Shown here piece by piece: positions 6,831 to 8,552 of a stretch of 8,552 nt of DNA. Position 1 is the stretch's first letter; each line of letters begins with the position of its first letter. The notes below the pieces were generated by a model. The model made no database searches and was not told where the DNA came from. It saw nothing but the letters and a program-made list of their open reading frames with translations. Made by a program: the position numbers and the translations under genes. Source of the stretch: CAIMMJ01 sp037131955 (GTDB lineage Bacteria; Bacteroidota; Bacteroidia; UBA4408); NCBI GenBank assembly GCA_037131955.1, contig JBAXQC010000091.1:1-8552 (forward strand). Reading direction: 5' to 3'.

Positions 6831-7736
6831 TTGAAATATCACTTTGTTAAAATATCACTTTGTTTTTTAGCACTAGTAATTGCGGTTACTACTTTTGTTT
6901 CTTGCGAAAAATTAAATCCTGCAGAAACAATTCCTGCTTACATAAAAATTAATGAGATAAAATTAAACGTTCCTGCCGATGGCAGCCAAGGCAGCCCACA
7001 ATCTAATTTTAATTGTGCATGGGTTTACGTGGACGAAGAATTGATTGGAGTTTTTGAATTGCCAATTACTTTTCCTGTGCTCAAGGAAGGCAATAAAAAA
7101 ATTAGGATAAAAGCTGGGATAAAACAAAATGGTATTTCTGCCACAAGAGTGCCTTATCCGGTGGTAATAAACTACGAATCAACTGTTCAGTTAACTCCTA
7201 AAGAAACAGTGGAGGTTTTTCCGGAAGTAAGTTATTATCCCGCAGTTGTTTTTCACTGGGTAGAAAATTTTGAAAGTCCAGATTATACCCTTGAAAAAAC
7301 AAGTTCAGGGCAAGTGCAACCGGGCTTAAACGAAACGCTTGCCGAAGCGTTTGAAGGCTCTAAATGTGCAAAAATTGTATTGCCTACAAATGGCTTAAAG
7401 ATGGAAATTGCATCCAAACAAAGTTTTAATTTACCAAAAAATTCTTCACCTGTTTTTTTGGAACTTAATTTTAAAACAAATGCACCAATAACCTTGGGAG
7501 TTTTTGCAAATATTCCAAACAACGTAACTCAAGTGTCATCAGTAGTTTTAAATTCTACTTTTGATGAAGGTGGCAATTTAATATGGAAAAAAATATACAT
7601 TGAAATGACTCCCGAAGTTTCTTCAAACAAAAATGCTAAAGACTTTAAATTGTTTTTTGGAGCCGTAAAAACTGCCGACAATTCCGGCAGCGAAATAGTA
7701 TTTTATTTAGACAACATTAAACTTGTTAGTTTATAA
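6831..7736 (+). CDS. uncharacterised lipoprotein with a C-terminal beta-sandwich-like region
   Basis: A 301-residue exported protein of unknown function. The frame has no ATG before the mature region. TTG at 6831 is the best start, 8 bases after the yajQ stop, and gives a complete lipoprotein signal peptide: basic start KYHFVK, hydrophobic core ISLCFLALVIAV, and lipobox FVSC with C25 as the acylated cysteine. Upstream in frame only ATA, ATA, CTT and TTT precede it before a stop. Residues about 35-135 are beta-rich and resemble a small immunoglobulin-like or PEGA-like segment (INEIKLNVPADG, FELPITFPVLKEGNKKIRI). Residues about 140-301 begin WVENFES and end IVFYLDNIKLVSL, a pattern often seen in jelly-roll carbohydrate-binding-like domains, but I cannot assign a family. 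The last residues lie 3 bases from smpB. Probable location is the outer membrane or periplasm. Confidence 0.8.
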   Translation: MKYHFVKISLCFLALVIAVTTFVSCEKLNPAETIPAYIKINEIKLNVPADGSQGSPQSNFNCAWVYVDEELIGVFELPITFPVLKEGNKKIRIKAGIKQNGISATRVPYPVVINYESTVQLTPKETVEVFPEVSYYPAVVFHWVENFESPDYTLEKTSSGQVQPGLNETLAEAFEGSKCAKIVLPTNGLKMEIASKQSFNLPKNSSPVFLELNFKTNAPITLGVFANIPNNVTQVSSVVLNSTFDEGGNLIWKKIYIEMTPEVSSNKNAKDFKLFFGAVKTADNSGSEIVFYLDNIKLVSL

Positions 7737-7739
7737 AAA

Positions 7740-8201
7740 ATGGAAGTCAAAGAGAAAAAAGAAATTACTATTTCTAAAAACAGAAGAGCTTCTTTTGATT
7801 TTTTTTTAACAGATAAATTTGTTGCGGGAATAAAATTAAGTGGAACAGAAATAAAATCTATCCGCCAAAACACTGTAAATATATCTGACTCTTATTGTTT
7901 GGTGCACGAAGGAGAAGTGTATATTAGAAACATGAGTGTTGAATTGTATAAAGAAGGCACCTACAATAACCATGAAGTGAGGGCAGATAGAAAATTGTTG
8001 TTGAACAAAAGAGAGATAAAAAAAATAATCAATAATTTAAAAGACAAAGGAGTGACTCTTATTCCACTTAGGTTATTTATTTCGGAAGGAGGATTTGCAA
8101 AACTGGACATTTCTCTTGCCAAAGGAAAAAAGAATTACGACAAACGAGATACAATAAAAGACAGAGACAATAAAAGAGAACTGGATAGAAGATTTAAGTA
8201 G
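7740..8201 (+). CDS. smpB: SsrA-binding protein SmpB
   Basis: SmpB binds tmRNA and delivers it to ribosomes stalled on broken mRNAs, so that the nascent peptide is tagged for degradation and the ribosome released. The 153-residue product shows the family landmarks: NRRASFDFFL (14-23), GIKLSGTEIKSIRQ (30-43), the central NHEVRADRKLLLNKREI (77-93), and KLDISLAKGKKNYDKRDTIK (121-140), followed by the basic tail REL-DRRFK that reaches into the decoding centre. Length is close to the roughly 150-160 usual for the family. The ATG lies 3 bases after the lipoprotein stop, so it is probably co-transcribed. No tmRNA gene was found in the window. The stop is followed within 26 bases by a hairpin of a repeat unit rather than by a classical terminator with a T-tract. 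Confidence 0.96.
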   Translation: MEVKEKKEITISKNRRASFDFFLTDKFVAGIKLSGTEIKSIRQNTVNISDSYCLVHEGEVYIRNMSVELYKEGTYNNHEVRADRKLLLNKREIKKIINNLKDKGVTLIPLRLFISEGGFAKLDISLAKGKKNYDKRDTIKDRDNKRELDRRFK

Positions 8202-8219
8202 TTTTCTATTGCTCCAGCA

Positions 8220-8328
8220 CACATGCTGCCGCAAGCGTCCCGCTTGTGGCAAATGTATATTTGAAATCATAATTCCCCCACTAGTCCTCGTTTGCAACGA
8301 GGACTTACCTTTGTTGGATTTGCAATCT
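8220..8328. repeat. two-hairpin repeat unit, copy A
   Basis: The unit begins CACATGCT and contains three hairpins in order. Hairpin 1 has a 10-pair stem, 8228-8237 with 8241-8250, loop TCC, with one G-T wobble when read on the plus strand. Hairpin 2 has a perfect 10-pair stem, 8283-8292 with 8296-8305 (AGTCCTCGTT / AACGAGGACT), loop TGC. A weaker hairpin 3 is GGATT-TGC-AATCT at 8316-8328. The 32 bases between hairpins 1 and 2 are AT-rich and non-coding. Copy B repeats the same order 207 bases downstream: the first 56 bases agree at 54 positions and the hairpin 2 block (35 bases) at 34. It starts 18 bases after smpB, so the first hairpin may form the 3' end of that mRNA. The unit resembles REP/BIME or palindrome-associated mobile repeats; the class is inferred. 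Confidence 0.85.
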
Positions 8329-8400
8329 ATTGCACAAATAAATTAGAACTTAGAAACATTGAATTCATTTAGTTCAAAAATAAAGAACATTTTTCTAATT

Positions 8401-8413
8401 GCGTTGCAAACGC
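8401..8413. repeat. isolated small palindrome related to hairpin 2
   Basis: GCGTT-GCA-AACGC forms a five-pair stem with a three-base loop. Read on the minus strand it is GCGTTTGCAACGC, sharing the nine-base core GTTTGCAAC with hairpin 2 of the neighbouring repeat units. It lies 14 bases before copy B, in the otherwise featureless AT-rich spacer 8329-8426 that separates the two units. It may be a decayed or partial unit in the opposite orientation. Confidence 0.5.
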
Positions 8414-8426
8414 TAAATAGATAAGT

Positions 8427-8552
8427 CACATGCTGCCGCAAGCGTCTCGCTTGTGGCAAATGTATATTTGAAATCACAATTCTTCAATATTAACTAATCC
8501 CCAATAGTCCTCGTTTGCAACGAGGACTTACCTAATTTGGATTTGCAATCCC
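8427..8552. repeat. two-hairpin repeat unit, copy B (runs to window edge)
   Basis: This is a direct-orientation copy of the unit at 8220. Hairpin 1 pairs 8435-8444 with 8448-8457 (loop TCT, same G-T wobble). Hairpin 2 pairs 8506-8515 with 8519-8528 (loop TGC, identical to copy A). Hairpin 3 is a perfect GGATT-TGC-AATCC at 8539-8551. Relative to copy A it has 16 extra bases, 8483-8498, between hairpins 1 and 2, and is otherwise nearly identical up to 8533. The window ends one base after hairpin 3, so the right boundary is unknown and more units may follow. No coding frame of note lies inside. Confidence 0.85.

Noticed and set aside
8091..8100. GGATTTGCAA inside smpB matching the third repeat hairpin
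   Set aside because: It encodes conserved SmpB residues (GGFAKL region) and lacks the second arm of the palindrome; a ten-base match is probably chance.
8228..8250. Hairpin 1 of copy A as an intrinsic terminator for smpB
   Set aside because: The stem is strong but is followed by AAATGTATATTTG with no T-tract, and the same hairpin recurs in the intergenic copy, so it is better described as part of the repeat.
8073..8297. A 74-codon leftward open frame across the smpB end and the first repeat unit
   Set aside because: It is antisense to the conserved smpB C-terminus and continues into hairpin DNA; it has no recognisable protein features.
8202..8552. Possible CRISPR array, because a 20-plus-base palindromic sequence recurs
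   Set aside because: Only two copies are present, more than 200 bases apart, and the flanking sequence is repeated too, so there are no unique spacers of regular length.
8202..8552. Possible tmRNA (ssrA) gene next to smpB
   Set aside because: No tRNA-like T-loop and acceptor end and no frame for an ANN-type tag ending in Ala-Ala could be found; the structure is explained by the repeat units.

Overview
The window looks like chromosomal DNA from a member of the Bacteroidota, probably a free-living or environmental lineage; genus cannot be judged. Four things point there. The AIR synthase at 221-1411 is the long, divergent form typical of that phylum. A TPR / beta-propeller / regulatory-domain / OmpA protein resembles PorE of the type IX secretion system. 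The ffh-folD pair is a familiar order in the phylum. The DNA is AT-rich, almost lacks Shine-Dalgarno sequences, and has promoter candidates of the TTG / TAnnTTTG type.

Layout. Positions 1-3472 are read leftwards: a large OmpA-family envelope protein (1460-3472), then purM (221-1411), then the first 46 codons of an unidentified membrane protein that leaves the window at base 1. A compact intrinsic terminator (1414-1445) lies between the OmpA-family gene and purM and almost touches the purM start codon. A 208-base divergent intergenic region (3473-3680) carries promoter candidates for both directions.

Positions 3681-8201 are read rightwards as a tight run of six genes with gaps of 1 to 37 bases: ffh (SRP GTPase), folD (one-carbon folate metabolism), a SiaC-family (DUF1987) phosphoprotein, yajQ (nucleotide-binding protein), an uncharacterised lipoprotein that appears to start at TTG, and smpB (trans-translation). 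The run is mostly housekeeping: protein targeting, ribosome rescue and C1 supply. The tetrahydrofolate chemistry of FolD feeds purine synthesis, to which PurM also belongs, although the two genes are transcribed divergently.

Positions 8202-8552 contain no convincing gene. They hold two copies of a two-hairpin repeat unit about 110-126 bases long (8220-8328 and 8427-8552, the second cut by the window edge). A smaller related palindrome lies between them. This is the least ordinary part of the window. It resembles a REP/BIME-like or IS200/IS605-derived non-autonomous repeat, but no transposase is visible. I see no tRNA, rRNA, CRISPR array, integrase, defence system or biosynthetic cluster, and no clearly new multi-gene system.
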